This document shows, in pieces, positions 36,421 to 46,209 of a DNA stretch of 64,000 bases. Position numbers and translations under genes: made by a program. The stretch is from assembly GCF_964026735.1 (NCBI RefSeq), contig NZ_OZ034692.1, forward strand, positions 806,001 to 870,000, read 5' to 3'. The notes under the pieces are model-generated. The model was not told the origin of the DNA and did no database searches. It was given only the letters and a program-made list of their open reading frames with translations. The first letter of the stretch is position 1; every line of letters starts with the position of its first letter. The stretch is from Wolbachia endosymbiont (group E) of Neria commutata (GTDB taxonomy: Bacteria > Pseudomonadota > Alphaproteobacteria > Rickettsiales > Anaplasmataceae).

Positions 36421-37839
36421 CTAGCTATTCATAGAGTTAAAAAAGTCAGCGTTACTCTTTGTCAAAAGCAATTTATCATGTAAAAACTCCATTGCTTCGA
36501 TAGATCCCATAGGGTTAAGTATTCTGCGTAGTACCCATATTTTATTTAGTATAGCCTTATCAATTAATAACTCTTCTTTTCTAGTTCCAGATTTTGTAAT
36601 ATCAATAGCCGGAAATATTCGCTTATCAGCAAGTTTTCTATCAAGTATGATCTCAGCATTACCCGTACCTTTAAATTCTTCAAAAATAACCTCGTCCATT
36701 TTTGAACCAGTTTCTATTAGAGCTGTAGCAATTATTGTCAAAGATCCTCCATTTTCAATATTACGTGCTGCTCCAAAAAAACGTTTTGGCCTTTGTAGTG
36801 CATTTGAATCTACACCACCAGTTAACACTTTTCCAGATGAAGGAATAACTGCATTATAAGCACGTGCAAGACGAGTTATAGAGTCAAGCAAAATTACCAC
36901 ATCTTTTTTATGCTCAACCATTCTTTTAGCTTTTTCTATCACTATTTCAGCAAGCTGTACGTGACGGTAGGCAGGTTCATCAAATGTAGAGCTTACTACC
37001 TCACCCCTTACAGAGCGCATCATATCTGTTACTTCTTCAGGTCTTTCATCTATAAGTAATACTATTAATTCTACTTCAGGATGATTTATAGCTATAGAAT
37101 GAGCCATTTGCTGAAGCAATATTGTTTTTCCCGTACGAGGTGGAGCAACTATTAATGCTCTTTGCCCCAGGCCAAGGGGCGCAACTATATCTATAGCGCG
37201 CATGTTTATATCTTTTTTGCTATCACCACTGTTGTTGTTTTCAAGGATTAGACTTTTTTCAGGATAAAGAGGAAGCAAATTATCAAAATGACCGTATTTC
37301 CTTAATTCATTTATCTCAGTAGAGTTTATACTTTGAACCTTAGTTAAAGTAAAATACCTTTCTTTATCACCAGGTGGCCTTAATTCTCCGCATACTATAT
37401 CTCCTGTACGTAAACTAAATTTCTTTATTTGCCCATTGGAAACATAAACATCATCGGTACTGGGAGCATAATTTGCACTTGCTGAGCGTAAAAAACCAAA
37501 ACCATCGGGTAATATTTCCACTACTCCACTTCCTGTAGTAATGCCTCCTTCTTCGCTCATTTTTTTCATTAAGCTGAATATCATTTCCTGTTTCAGCATT
37601 CGGCCATTACTCTTGCCGTTAGATGAAATTTTTCTTTCTTCAGTCAATTCTAACAGCTCTTCCACTGTTTTTCTTTTTAACTCGCTCAGATCTAATGTTT
37701 TTTTATTTTCCTCTGCACCTTCATGTACTATTTGTTTTGTCATATCGTTATTGGAAATCTGTTCACTTTTCTTTATTGATTCACGTCTAGCTGTAGTTTT
37801 TTTTTCATTTGCCAAAACATCTTCATTGATTGTCGTCAT
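36421..37839 (-). CDS. rho: Transcription termination factor Rho
   Basis: A 472-residue hexameric RNA translocase that ends transcription of untranslated RNA. It has a lysine/glutamate-rich N-terminal extension (about residues 1-45), the Rho N-domain ([20 protein letters not shown]), the RNA-binding cold-shock domain with [13 protein letters not shown], and the RecA-like motor with P-loop VAPPRTGKT (about residue 231), [13 protein letters not shown] (Walker B) and the Q-loop [15 protein letters not shown]. Everything expected is present. It is monocistronic on the - strand. Confidence 0.97.
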   Translation of the reverse strand: MTTINEDVLANEKKTTARRESIKKSEQISNNDMTKQIVHEGAEENKKTLDLSELKRKTVEELLELTEERKISSNGKSNGRMLKQEMIFSLMKKMSEEGGITTGSGVVEILPDGFGFLRSASANYAPSTDDVYVSNGQIKKFSLRTGDIVCGELRPPGDKERYFTLTKVQSINSTEINELRKYGHFDNLLPLYPEKSLILENNNSGDSKKDINMRAIDIVAPLGLGQRALIVAPPRTGKTILLQQMAHSIAINHPEVELIVLLIDERPEEVTDMMRSVRGEVVSSTFDEPAYRHVQLAEIVIEKAKRMVEHKKDVVILLDSITRLARAYNAVIPSSGKVLTGGVDSNALQRPKRFFGAARNIENGGSLTIIATALIETGSKMDEVIFEEFKGTGNAEIILDRKLADKRIFPAIDITKSGTRKEELLIDKAILNKIWVLRRILNPMGSIEAMEFLHDKLLLTKSNADFFNSMNS

Positions 37840-38107
37840 AGTCCTCCAAAAATTTTAATTGATGCCTGCTCACCCAAAATGTGACTATAAGTAATAAATT
37901 AAGCTGAGCTAAGTTTTTAGAGCGTGTTAAACCCAATCATTATACGGGCCACATACTTTACCTAAATTATATCAATAACTGCTCACAAGTCAAGTTAATT
38001 TAATATTAACAAGACCAAAAAAACAACTATGGATCAGCCAACAAAGGAAGTGCGGGAAATAGTAGGCTTTTTGGATGGCTAGCTCTTGATTTTTGCTCTT
38101 TTTTTGG

Positions 38108-38863
38108 TTAATTGTCTATTATAGAAGAAAACTTGTCTGCATAAGAATTTTTCATAGTACTTAGTGTATAATAATCTGTAAAATCTAATTTTACTGGAGT
38201 GATAGTAATAAATCCCTTTTTGATTTTACCAATACTCCCACTTCCAGAGTGCTCCCGAGACCAATTTAAATTAAAAGATCCATTAGAATTTTCAGTAAAA
38301 GTTAAATCACCATCAATGTCATACTCTCCTTGCTCAGCAAATTTTACTCCTTTGACTTTTTCTGTAGCAGGGAAATTTACACTCATTACGATGTTTTTAG
38401 GCCAACTAACCTCGACTAGCTTGGCAATAACTTTTTGTGCAAAAATATTTGTATTGTCCCAGCTTATCTCATTATGATACACTTGACTTAGTGCAATAGA
38501 CGGTATAGATCTTGCAGCGCCTTCCATTGCAGCACCAATAGTGCCTGAATAGCAAACATCATCCCCAACGTTTGATCCGATATTTATTCCAGACAATATT
38601 AAATCTGGCTTTTTATCCATAATCTTATTGAGTGCAATAATGACACAATCTGCAGGAGTGCCAGAAACACTAAACTCTCTTTCACTATGTTGGTTTATTC
38701 GAATAGATTGCTTCACTGGATAATCAAGAGATCTTGCTGCTCCGCTCCTGTCGGTATCCGGTGCTACTACCCATATTTCGGTTGCAAGATCTGATGCAAT
38801 CTCTTTCAGTAACTTTATTCCTTCACTTTCAAAACCGTCGTCATTTGTTATCAATACTATCAT
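38108..38863 (-). CDS. surE: 5'/3'-nucleotidase SurE
   Basis: A 251-residue metal-dependent phosphatase acting on nucleoside monophosphates. The signature IVLITNDDGFESEGI at the very N-terminus holds the metal-binding Asp pair, followed by APDTDRSGAARSLDYP, SGTPADCVIIALNKIM and LILSGINIGSNVGDDVCYSG (metal-binding Asn). The start is placed at 38863, which puts the metal site at residues 8-9 as in the family; a longer frame to 38902 has no such support. The gene looks intact. Confidence 0.94.
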   Translation of the reverse strand: MIVLITNDDGFESEGIKLLKEIASDLATEIWVVAPDTDRSGAARSLDYPVKQSIRINQHSEREFSVSGTPADCVIIALNKIMDKKPDLILSGINIGSNVGDDVCYSGTIGAAMEGAARSIPSIALSQVYHNEISWDNTNIFAQKVIAKLVEVSWPKNIVMSVNFPATEKVKGVKFAEQGEYDIDGDLTFTENSNGSFNLNWSREHSGSGSIGKIKKGFITITPVKLDFTDYYTLSTMKNSYADKFSSIIDN

Positions 38864-38929
38864 ATAAAGAATTTCCTTATTCGGCTTATTATCGTACCAC
38901 ATCTAATTGAAAATAATAGTAAGCTTCTT

Positions 38930-38964
38930 TCGAAATTCGATTTCTGATGGCAATTTCGTTGCCG
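38930..38964. repeat. 35-base near match to the gp15-like gene
   Basis: Matches 14688-14722 at 31 of 35 positions, all four differences being transitions. In the gp15-like frame the stretch encodes STTKLPPEIEFRE; here a short frame would give TATKLPSEIEFRK before stopping. It lies between surE and the ialB-like gene. It could be a dispersed element present in both places or a fragment of phage-related sequence. Confidence 0.5.
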
Positions 38965-39030
38965 TTCTCGCCTATCCGTTCTAGCAATCCATATCCGAAG
39001 GTAAAGGAGTCACGCGAAGAAAGACGGGTT

Positions 39031-39528
39031 CTAATTCTTATGACATAAATCATGCATTTTTTGATATGCTTTTTGAAAACCAAGCAGAGAATAAGTATCA
39101 TCAATAGTGGCTGCTTTTATTTTTCCATTAATCACCATTGATAGTCCTTGCTTCATCTTTAAAATTAGATCTTGGTCTATTTTTATATTTTCTGCCCATG
39201 CAAAATTTCCCTGTATTATGGACAATGTATATTTGATCCTTTTATCGATATTTAGATTCACAGGCTCCTTATCATATTGAAAACCAGAGGTGACACTTAC
39301 TTCATCTGCTTTTTTATCAACATAACTGATCATGACATAAGGTTTGCGATTTGTTGTATAATGCTCGCTTTTTTTCTTAGGGTAAGATACAATGTAACAC
39401 ACCTTCTCCCCATCTTCCAGCGCAGTATACACAAGCCAATCTTTATATTTTTCCTTTAATTGCACATCGCCAACCGACGCAAAAGTACTGACTGAAAAAA
39501 ATATTAAAAATAGAAAAACACTACGCAT
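39031..39528 (-). CDS. Invasion-associated locus B-like exported protein (IalB family)
   Basis: A 165-residue protein with a signal peptide (RSVFLFLIFFSVSTFASVG) and an IalB-type domain: KYKDWLVYTALEDGEKVCYI, followed by YPKKKSEHYTTNRKPYVMIS. In Bartonella IalB contributes to erythrocyte entry; in most alphaproteobacteria the family is a periplasmic/outer-membrane protein of unclear job. ATG 39528 overlaps the end of rpoH by 8 bases (ATGCGTAG), so translation is coupled to the heat-shock sigma factor. Confidence 0.78.
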   Translation of the reverse strand: MRSVFLFLIFFSVSTFASVGDVQLKEKYKDWLVYTALEDGEKVCYIVSYPKKKSEHYTTNRKPYVMISYVDKKADEVSVTSGFQYDKEPVNLNIDKRIKYTLSIIQGNFAWAENIKIDQDLILKMKQGLSMVINGKIKAATIDDTYSLLGFQKAYQKMHDLCHKN

Positions 39529-40414
39529 GTAAACCAAATTTCAAACTTTCAGACTGTATATATTGTTTTACCTTTCCCATTGACTGCTCAGCTAGCTGTC
39601 TTATTCTTTCTCTTGAAACAGAATATTTTTTACTAAGCTCATCTAAAGTGCGAGGACTACCAGACAAATATCTGCTAATAAAGATATCCCTTGCCCTATC
39701 GTTCAGACTTGCTAATGCATTGTTTAAAATCGTTTCTTTTAATTCTTTTTCTTCGTGATCTTGGCAAACTATTTCTTGGCTTACTGAGTTACATGGGATC
39801 ATATCCTGTAGCTCTTTTTCAGAGTCATCACCTATTCTTACGCAGTCGTTTAGTGACTGATCCTTAGAAGCCAAACGGTAGGCCATTTGCACAACATCTT
39901 CTTCAGATACAGAAAGTTCGCTCGATATCGCTTTTATCTCTTCATTACTTAAAATTTCTCTATCCGTATACTGCAAAATTCTTTTTTTTATTTTACGTAA
40001 ACTAAAAAACAGTCTCCTTTGTGCTTGCGTTGTACCTATTCTTACAAATGACCAAGACTTCAATACGAAATCTTTTATTGAAGCCTTAATCCACCACACC
40101 GCATAAGTTGAAAAGCGAAACCCTAAATCAGGATTAAACTTTTTTACTGCATGCATTAGGCCCATATTTCCTTCCATGACCAGGTCCATTAGCAGCAACC
40201 CATAATTTTTAAACTTCATTGCAATTTTTACTACCAAATTCAAATGGCTAGTAATTAGTTTATGAGCAGAAGAAACATCTTGATACTGATGCCAATTCTT
40301 TGCTAGTTGTATTTCTTCCTCCTGAGACAACATAGGAAACTTTTGCACTTTAGCAATGTATTGCATGAGATTAGTGCTGCTATCAACACATAAGCTTGCC
40401 ATTGGGGTCAACAT
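39521..40414 (-). CDS. rpoH: RNA polymerase heat-shock sigma factor RpoH
   Basis: A 297-residue group 3-type sigma-70 factor. Region 2 is clear (LVMEGNMGLMHAVKKFNPDL, then RFSTYAVWWIKASIKDFVLK, the -10 recognition helix), followed by the RpoH-box-like SWSFVRIGTTQAQRRLFFSL and region 4 (LSGSPRTLDELSKKYSVSRE-RIRQLAEQSM) that reads the -35. It directs RNA polymerase to heat-shock promoters. It is the first gene of a coupled pair with the ialB-like gene. Confidence 0.94.
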   Translation of the reverse strand: MLTPMASLCVDSSTNLMQYIAKVQKFPMLSQEEEIQLAKNWHQYQDVSSAHKLITSHLNLVVKIAMKFKNYGLLLMDLVMEGNMGLMHAVKKFNPDLGFRFSTYAVWWIKASIKDFVLKSWSFVRIGTTQAQRRLFFSLRKIKKRILQYTDREILSNEEIKAISSELSVSEEDVVQMAYRLASKDQSLNDCVRIGDDSEKELQDMIPCNSVSQEIVCQDHEEKELKETILNNALASLNDRARDIFISRYLSGSPRTLDELSKKYSVSRERIRQLAEQSMGKVKQYIQSESLKFGLHA

Positions 40415-40519
40415 AACAACCTAACTAATAACTCTATATATATAGTTTATTAATTATCTAGCAAAAATTCAAGCTTTAATTTGAAAAAAATTGCAATTTG
40501 CTTCTATTTACTTGTGGTC

Positions 40520-40905
40520 TTACAAATTAAACTTCATTCCGAACTCTAGCCCATGGTCATGCCCTCCAAATTCTTTCAACAGACTATAGCCAGCAAAAAC
40601 ATTTGTTGTTGAAGAGAGTGGAAGGTTAAAACCAGAACTTATTTTATATGAGAAACTATATTTTAGACCATTAGCATCCTTATTTATATTAGAACCTACA
40701 CCAGCACTAATATATGGAGTGATATCTGTGTTTATCAAATCATAATGATAATGTAAATTCACTAAAATTCCCCCCTGCAATTTTTGTTCAACTAAACCTT
40801 TAGGTGAAAGCATAGACTGAACTGAAATTTTTACGCTGTCTGTGTAATGGTAACCTATAGCATAACCAACATTACCAGCGCTGTATGATGGGGAAGTGTA
40901 GACTC
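40520..40905 (-). pseudogene. Small outer-membrane beta-barrel protein gene, 3' part
   Basis: This is the distal part of a gene whose first 31 codons lie at 50446-50537, on the far side of a 9.5 kb IS4-bounded block. Joined across the 10-bp duplication, the protein is about 160 residues: signal peptide, then VYTSPSYSAGNVGYAIGYHY, NVGYAIG and repeated amphipathic strands ending GGHDHGLEFGMKFNL with the terminal aromatic-hydrophobic pattern of an outer-membrane barrel (Wsp/OmpW-like, surface antigen family). The remaining 3' part lacks start and signal; an internal ATG at about 40813 cannot give an exported product. Confidence 0.85.
40896..40905. repeat. Left 10-bp target duplication (gtgtagactc)
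   Basis: Directly abuts the left end of IS4 copy A; the identical 10 bases follow the right end of IS4 copy B at 50446-50455. Neither inner flank carries it. This identifies the outer ends as those of one insertion event. Confidence 0.9.
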
Positions 40906-42514
40906 CACTGCCATTAAGTTAAGGAAGGAATGGCTAAAAATTGAACAAAAAAGTTTGTAGTGATTAAGGAGTTATGGCAAATGCTAAAACAAAATAGAGC
41001 AAACTTTAAAGTAGATAAACTCTTAGATGTAAATTAGTTAAGAAATAGCTTATTTAAAAGTCATTTTACAGAAGATTTGACAAAAGTTGCTCCAGGAATA
41101 CTGTCTTTCAGAAATGAGTAGGGTAGTATTCAAAATACGTGTTTTCTAGCCCTTTTTTGGTAATTGAGTGAACGAACATCAGATATCTTATGAAGATCAA
41201 CTTTCCTCCCCTTCCTTACAACTAAAGTGTTTGTTAAAAATAACTTAGATAATTGCTCCATAACGCAATCCATGTCCGATTCTGTAGAAAAAATATCGAA
41301 AGCTAAGTTTTTAATTGCATTAAATGAAACAGATTTATTAATGCTTTTTTCAAGCTTACTATCAGCTAGGTCTGCATTCAATGCCTCTTCTACATCTTCT
41401 GTCATAATACTTTCTAGGTTGCTAATAAAAATGGTTGACCAAAAATCCTGCTTAATAGTTTCAACACTTTTACCTGTAAAATTCTCTAAGCCTAACCTTC
41501 CTTTGAGTTTAGAAAAAAATGTTTCTATTCCCCAACGTAAGTAGTATAACTCTTCAAATTCCTCAACCTTAAATTGCTGCTCATCTAATAATGATGTAAT
41601 TAGCACTTCAATTTCACCAGAGGAAAGTATGATTTTAACTAGCCTAAATTCCATTTCATCAGGTAATCCTAGCTTTCTTAGCTGCCTTGCCACTTTAATA
41701 GGTGCAGTAGCTACTGCTATTGTACTAGAGGGACTGCCCGGCTTAAACATATCGTTTACTTCACTAAAAGATGAACTTGGACAACGAATTACATAATTAA
41801 TTTTCCTTTCCGTAAGCTCGGCAATAAATCGATAAGATACATACCCTCTATCACAGATTAGTAAGTCATCTGAACTGAGGCCTTCAAGCATATCGGTTGC
41901 TAAATCAACTTCATAACTGTCACCTCTACTTAACACCGATTTTATTGCAATATTATTTAGCACATCATAACAAGCTTCAAAGGTTGCACTTGTATAATCT
42001 TCAAACCTCTGAACTCCATTCCATACTGCTCTTAAGCCAAACTACTCTATTACCTCATCACTTTTTGGTAGAATTAATATAGAAGCATCAAATGCAAGTA
42101 CCCTGAAACCATGGTGAGTTTTAAACTCCTGATCCTGGTAATATAGGGAAACTACATCATCATTAAGTTCTGAAAATGCAGTATACTTTAGCTTCTGTCT
42201 TACTTGGGTAAAAGCACTTGCAGTAACTGTATAATCTCTCATCGTGTACAGAATAAATTCATTGAGCATCACTTGTAATGATTTCACACTTTTTCTGAAA
42301 ATCAAAATGAATACATCAATAAAAGGCAATTTTCTTTTTCGTAGAAAGTCTTTTGGTGATACTTTGTGATCATTTATAAAGTTTAAACTTATCAATTTAT
42401 TTTTTATGAATTCGATTATTGTTTTTTTTACTCATATTATTTTTCCTTTAAGTTTAGGAATTTTACTTGATTTATTAATATAGTCCATCCTTTTCTCTTA
42501 ACTTAATGGCAGTG
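40906..42514 (-). mobile_element. IS4-family insertion sequence, copy A (1609 bp)
   Basis: Bounded by cactgccattaagttaag and its exact complement cttaacttaatggcagtg. It is nearly identical to copy B (48837-50445), same length, same orientation. Its transposase has an amber codon that copy B lacks. Its left flank is the 10-bp target duplication, while its right flank (ctctgcctcc) is unrelated, so the copy does not have a target duplication of its own. Confidence 0.93.
41130..42395 (-). pseudogene. IS4-family transposase, copy A, amber stop at codon 118
   Basis: Same 421-codon frame as the intact copy at 49061-50326, but GAG has become TAG at 42044-42042, shortly after the first catalytic Asp region (FRVLAFDASILILPKSDEVI). 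Downstream sequence is otherwise conserved, so this is a recent change. Confidence 0.92.
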
Positions 42515-43053
42515 CTCTGCCTCCTCTGCCTCCTCTGCTGACAGGTATGAATCCCTCTACTTTGACTGCGGCATCAAATAACGTCGATAATCGACCTCCT
42601 TGTTTATTTGACCAAATAAAAACAGGAGTTAAATTGAAACAAGTTTCTGACACAAAGGAAGCACCAAAGAAATCAAGCAATGGTTCTAATGAGCAAGGAA
42701 ATGGTCATATGCAAGAGTTGCAGAAAGTCCTACAAGCACGGGCTAATGTAATGTGTACTAACACTTCTGACGATGAATCAGAATGGATTGATTATGAAGG
42801 TGAAACGTCTCCGATAAAAACCAAAGTAGGAAACAAAACCCCTGAAAGTGGTTATACCTCTGGCGATGATATGAAGCAACAGGAACCTGAAGCTGCATCT
42901 CAAGTTCTTCCTGAAACAGCAGTTAATGATACGAATCAGGTGAGTAGTGGGACACAAGATCCGTCTACTTTCTCTGTTCAAAATCGCTGTGCAATATTTG
43001 GAAATGTAGTAACACCAGGAGATAAAAAATACTCAAATTGGTCTCGTAAATAA
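42515..43053 (+). pseudogene. WH2-motif (actin-binding) protein, 5' end removed by IS4
   Basis: The frame is open from the IS4 junction: a proline-rich start (ALPPLPPLLTG), then NRPPCLFDQIKTGVKLKQVS, which fits the WH2 actin-binding pattern (LLxxIxxGxxLKKV) very well, then a long polar, disordered region with DDESEWIDYEGE and ESGYTSGDD, ending KKYSNWSRK. Poly-proline followed by WH2 is the layout of actin nucleators and filament modulators. The upstream half is lost: an in-frame TAA lies within the IS4 end, and the first ATG (42547) would give 168 residues that still hold the WH2 motif. In a bacterium living in host cytoplasm this is a likely effector; activity is unknown. Confidence 0.68.
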
Positions 43054-43172
43054 GTAAGCGATTCATTGTACAACATAGGGAGAAGTGCAGCACACTTCCC
43101 TTATCTTTAAAATAAGTTTACCTGGAAAACAATTTGCATTAGAGTTTTTTAATATGAATTGGAATTATTATC

Positions 43173-44450
43173 ATGCGCCTATCACAGTATTACTTACAAA
43201 CTTTGAAGGAGATTCCAGTTGGTGCTGAAATTATTTCTCATCAATATTCTCTGCGTGCAGGTTTAATAAAGCAAACAGCGTCTGGTATTTACTCTTGGTT
43301 GCCACTTGGTATGCAAGTGCTTAAAAATATTGAAGATATTATCAGGGATGAAATGAATAAATCAGGGGCTGTTGAGACATTAATGCCTTGTATACAACCT
43401 GCAAGTCTTTGGCAAGAGTCAGGCCGTTATGATGATTACGGTAAAGAAATGCTGCGTATAAAAGATAGACACCAGAGCGATATGCTTTTTGGCCCAACTC
43501 ATGAAGAGGTAGTCACTGACTTGATTAGAGGCATGGTAAAAAGCTACAAGAGCTTACCACTTTGTTTATATCAAATTCAGTGGAAATTTCGTGATGAGGT
43601 GAGACCACGTTATGGTGTTATGAGAGGTAGAGAATTCCTGATGAAAGATGCATATAGTTTTGATGTGGATTACGAAAGTGCAATAAATTCATACAATTTA
43701 ATGTATAAGACTTATATTAAGATTTTCAAGCGTATGGGACTGACTCCAATTGGAGTGAGAGCGGACACTGGACCAATTGGAGGAAACTTAAGTCACGAAT
43801 TTCATATATTGGCAAATACAGGTGAAAGCACTTTGTATTACGATAATAAATTTTCCGAGCTGATGGAAAGTGAAGATATTGAAAGTTTGAAAAATATATA
43901 TGCAGTGGCAGATGAAATGCACGATCCAAAAACTTGCAATGTACCAGAAGAACAACTGAAAATTAGCAAAGGAATAGAAATAGGGCATATTTTTTATTTT
44001 GGTGATAAATATTCAAAGCCTATGAAGGCAAGTGTTACTTCTCAGGATGGAAAAAATGTCAATATTCACATGGGTTCATATGGTATTGGAGTTTCAAGGC
44101 TTGTCGGTGCAATAATAGAAGCTTTTCATGATGATAAAGGTATTATCTGGCCAGAAGCCATAGCTCCTTTTAAAATAGGGCTGATTAACTTACAAGCAAA
44201 AGGAGAGGAATGCACAAAGATTGCAAATAAGATATACGAATCTTTGAACATCAATAAAGTGCTTTACGATGACTCAGAAGAAAGCGCGGGAGTAAAATTT
44301 GCTAGAATGGACTTAATAGGTCTGCCGTGGCAAATAATTGTTGGAAAGAAAGCAGCGAGTGAAAATCTTGTTGAAATGAAAAATAGAGCAACAGGTGAGG
44401 TGAAAGAGATGAAGATTGAAGAAGTAATAAATCACTTTAATACAAAATGA
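43173..44450 (+). CDS. proS: Prolyl-tRNA synthetase (short alpha type)
   Basis: A 425-residue class II synthetase that charges tRNA-Pro. Motif 1 region ([20 protein letters not shown]), motif 2 ([30 protein letters not shown]) and motif 3 ([18 protein letters not shown]) are present, then the anticodon-binding domain ([20 protein letters not shown]). The cis-editing insertion is absent, as in Rickettsiales. The stop overlaps the acpS start (ATGA). It is an essential gene, carried inside the IS4-bounded block, and it looks intact. Confidence 0.96.
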   Translation: MRLSQYYLQTLKEIPVGAEIISHQYSLRAGLIKQTASGIYSWLPLGMQVLKNIEDIIRDEMNKSGAVETLMPCIQPASLWQESGRYDDYGKEMLRIKDRHQSDMLFGPTHEEVVTDLIRGMVKSYKSLPLCLYQIQWKFRDEVRPRYGVMRGREFLMKDAYSFDVDYESAINSYNLMYKTYIKIFKRMGLTPIGVRADTGPIGGNLSHEFHILANTGESTLYYDNKFSELMESEDIESLKNIYAVADEMHDPKTCNVPEEQLKISKGIEIGHIFYFGDKYSKPMKASVTSQDGKNVNIHMGSYGIGVSRLVGAIIEAFHDDKGIIWPEAIAPFKIGLINLQAKGEECTKIANKIYESLNINKVLYDDSEESAGVKFARMDLIGLPWQIIVGKKAASENLVEMKNRATGEVKEMKIEEVINHFNTK

Positions 44451-44815
44451 TACATGGCATCGGTACTGACATAGTGTATATACCAAGGATATTGAAGATA
44501 TTACAAAAATACGGAGAAAAATTTTTGGGTAGGATGTACACCAAACAAGAAATAAAAACAAGTGAAAAGTATAATAGTCAAGAAATGCGGGCAAAATATT
44601 TTGCCAAACGTTTTGCAGCAAAAGAAGCTTTTGTTAAAGCACTAGGCACTGGGTTCAGCAATGGCATTATAATGAGAGATATAGAAATATACAGTGATAT
44701 AAGAGGTAAGCCGCATATTACAATTAGCAAAGATTTTATATATAAGAATTCTACAATTCATCTTTCTCTCAGTGATGATAAGGATTATGCTACTGCTTTT
44801 GTTATAATCAGCTGA
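44447..44815 (+). CDS. acpS: Holo-[acyl-carrier-protein] synthase
   Basis: A 122-residue enzyme that transfers 4'-phosphopantetheine from CoA to ACP. The signature [12 protein letters not shown] (metal-binding Asp) and the helix [19 protein letters not shown] (catalytic Glu/Lys) are clear, and [17 protein letters not shown] closes it. It starts within the proS stop codon (4-base overlap). It is complete. Confidence 0.95.
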   Translation: MIHGIGTDIVYIPRILKILQKYGEKFLGRMYTKQEIKTSEKYNSQEMRAKYFAKRFAAKEAFVKALGTGFSNGIIMRDIEIYSDIRGKPHITISKDFIYKNSTIHLSLSDDKDYATAFVIIS

Positions 44816-44978
44816 TGTAGCGAACCCAAACACTTTCTGCCATTCTATAGTACTTATTAAAGTAAATGCTTCTCTTTTTTCATTGAGCGTCATGAAGCTT
44901 GCGTTTTTTAGTGTTTCTCATGCTAAAACTGTGCAATAATTGCATGAATAATAACACAAAGCATTACTTATCGAAAAA

Positions 44979-45102
44979 TTATATATTTAATACAGTTGGA
45001 TATGTACTAAACTTTTCGCTATTAACACATGATAAAAATTGACCAGGTTTGTTGTGTATATTCTCCATAGCCTTCCTAGACCAATCACGCTCTAGTTCAC
45101 TT
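44979..45102 (-). pseudogene. Truncated coding remnant next to IS481
   Basis: A - strand frame enters from the IS481 end and reads SELERDWSRKAMENIHNKPG, QFLSCVNSEKFSTYPTVLNI, then TAA at 44981-44979. It looks like the C-terminus of a gene cut by the IS481 insertion. The family was not recognised. Confidence 0.4.
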
Positions 45103-46093
45103 AGATATACAGTCCCGGAGTGTGATGGCATGGATTAAGTATAAATAATTCTGTAGATAGTGTCCACTGGTTACATATAAACTCATAAGGAGTCAGACCT
45201 TTAAGAGTTTTAAGTCTTTTGCGTAGTTATAGGCCATAGCAAAGTTGTATAAGTGTTCTTTAAGTTGCTTATGGGACTTGTGGTAATATTTCTTAACTGT
45301 GGCATCTTTAATGGTCCTGTTCATACACTCAACTTGGCCATTTGTCCAAGGATGGCTGATTTTTGTAAGCCTATGCTCGATATTATTTCCTTCAAAAGTC
45401 GGCAAATATATGTTTAAAAGCATATTTATGGCGCTCTTGGTTGGTGAATTGAATACCATTGTCAGTAAGGACTGTATGTATTTTACAAGGTAAAATTTTA
45501 ATTAGATTGCGAAAAAACTCAGCAACTACGGTCTTTGTAGCGCTTTTATGAAATTCAACATAAGCAAATTTGGACGTTCTATCTATGGCAACGAATAGCT
45601 GTAATTTGCCTTCTTATGTCTTAACTTCAGCGATATCAATATGAAAATAACCAATAGGATATTGTTTGAACTTCTTTTTGGCTTTTACCTCTCTTTCAAC
45701 ATCTGGCAACCGGTTACTGCCGTGTCTTTGCAAACAACGATGCAAACTAGAACGAGTTAAATTAGGGATTGTTGCCCGCAAAGAGTAAAGACAGTCGTTC
45801 AAAGGAAGAAGCGTATGTTTACGAAAAGCAACGATTATAGCCTCCTCCTCATTGGTTAAAACCGTTGATCTTGGCTGCTTTGGGCCCATTGTGACATCTT
45901 TAGTGAATAAGCATTTTTTCCATTTTATAATGGTCTTTGGTATAGTGCTCAGCAAGCTTTGCTATGCTCTCTTGACTATTTTGTATTGCTCTTGCTACTT
46001 CCTCTGTTGTTCTGGCGCACCCATGTAACCACAACTCTCCTTTAATGGTAACTTCTCATATATCATACCATCACACTCTGGGACTGTATATCT
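45103..46093 (-). mobile_element. IS481-family insertion sequence, decayed
   Basis: Ends carry an inverted repeat of about 26 bp (agatatacagtcccggagtg, continuing tgatgg) at 45103-45128 and 46068-46093. Inside, on the - strand, are an N-terminal helix-turn-helix part (46028-45614, with GPKQPRSTVLTNEEEAIIVA, then RSSLHRCLQRHGSNRLPDVE) and an integrase-core C-terminus (45459-45193, HPWTNGQVECMNRTIKDATV with catalytic Glu). The transposase is split by frameshifts, one of which (near AEHYTK) is shared with the fragment at 47887-48181. Confidence 0.82.
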
Positions 46094-46103
46094 AAAACAT
46101 ACT

Positions 46104-46193
46104 ATGAGAAAAATTCTACCAACTTTTTGGCCAGATATTAACGCTGCTATTGACTTTATTTTTCAAAAATCGGGAAAAATTTACCTGAGCTAG
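46104..46193 (+). pseudogene. Possible KpsF/SIS-domain sugar isomerase N-terminal fragment
   Basis: A 29-codon frame ends INAAIDFIFQKSGKIYLS before TAG. This resembles the start of the SIS domain of arabinose-5-phosphate isomerase (AIDFIxxxxGKVxxSGxGKSG). It lies between IS481 and pccB and has no continuation. The match is short, so a chance resemblance is possible. Confidence 0.3.
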
Positions 46194-46209
46194 CTCTATC
46201 TATTTAAGG

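Noticed and set aside
38889..39104. A 71-residue - strand frame between surE and the ialB-like gene.
   Set aside because: It overlaps the end of the ialB-like gene in another frame and has no family features. Only the 35-base similarity inside it was kept as a repeat.
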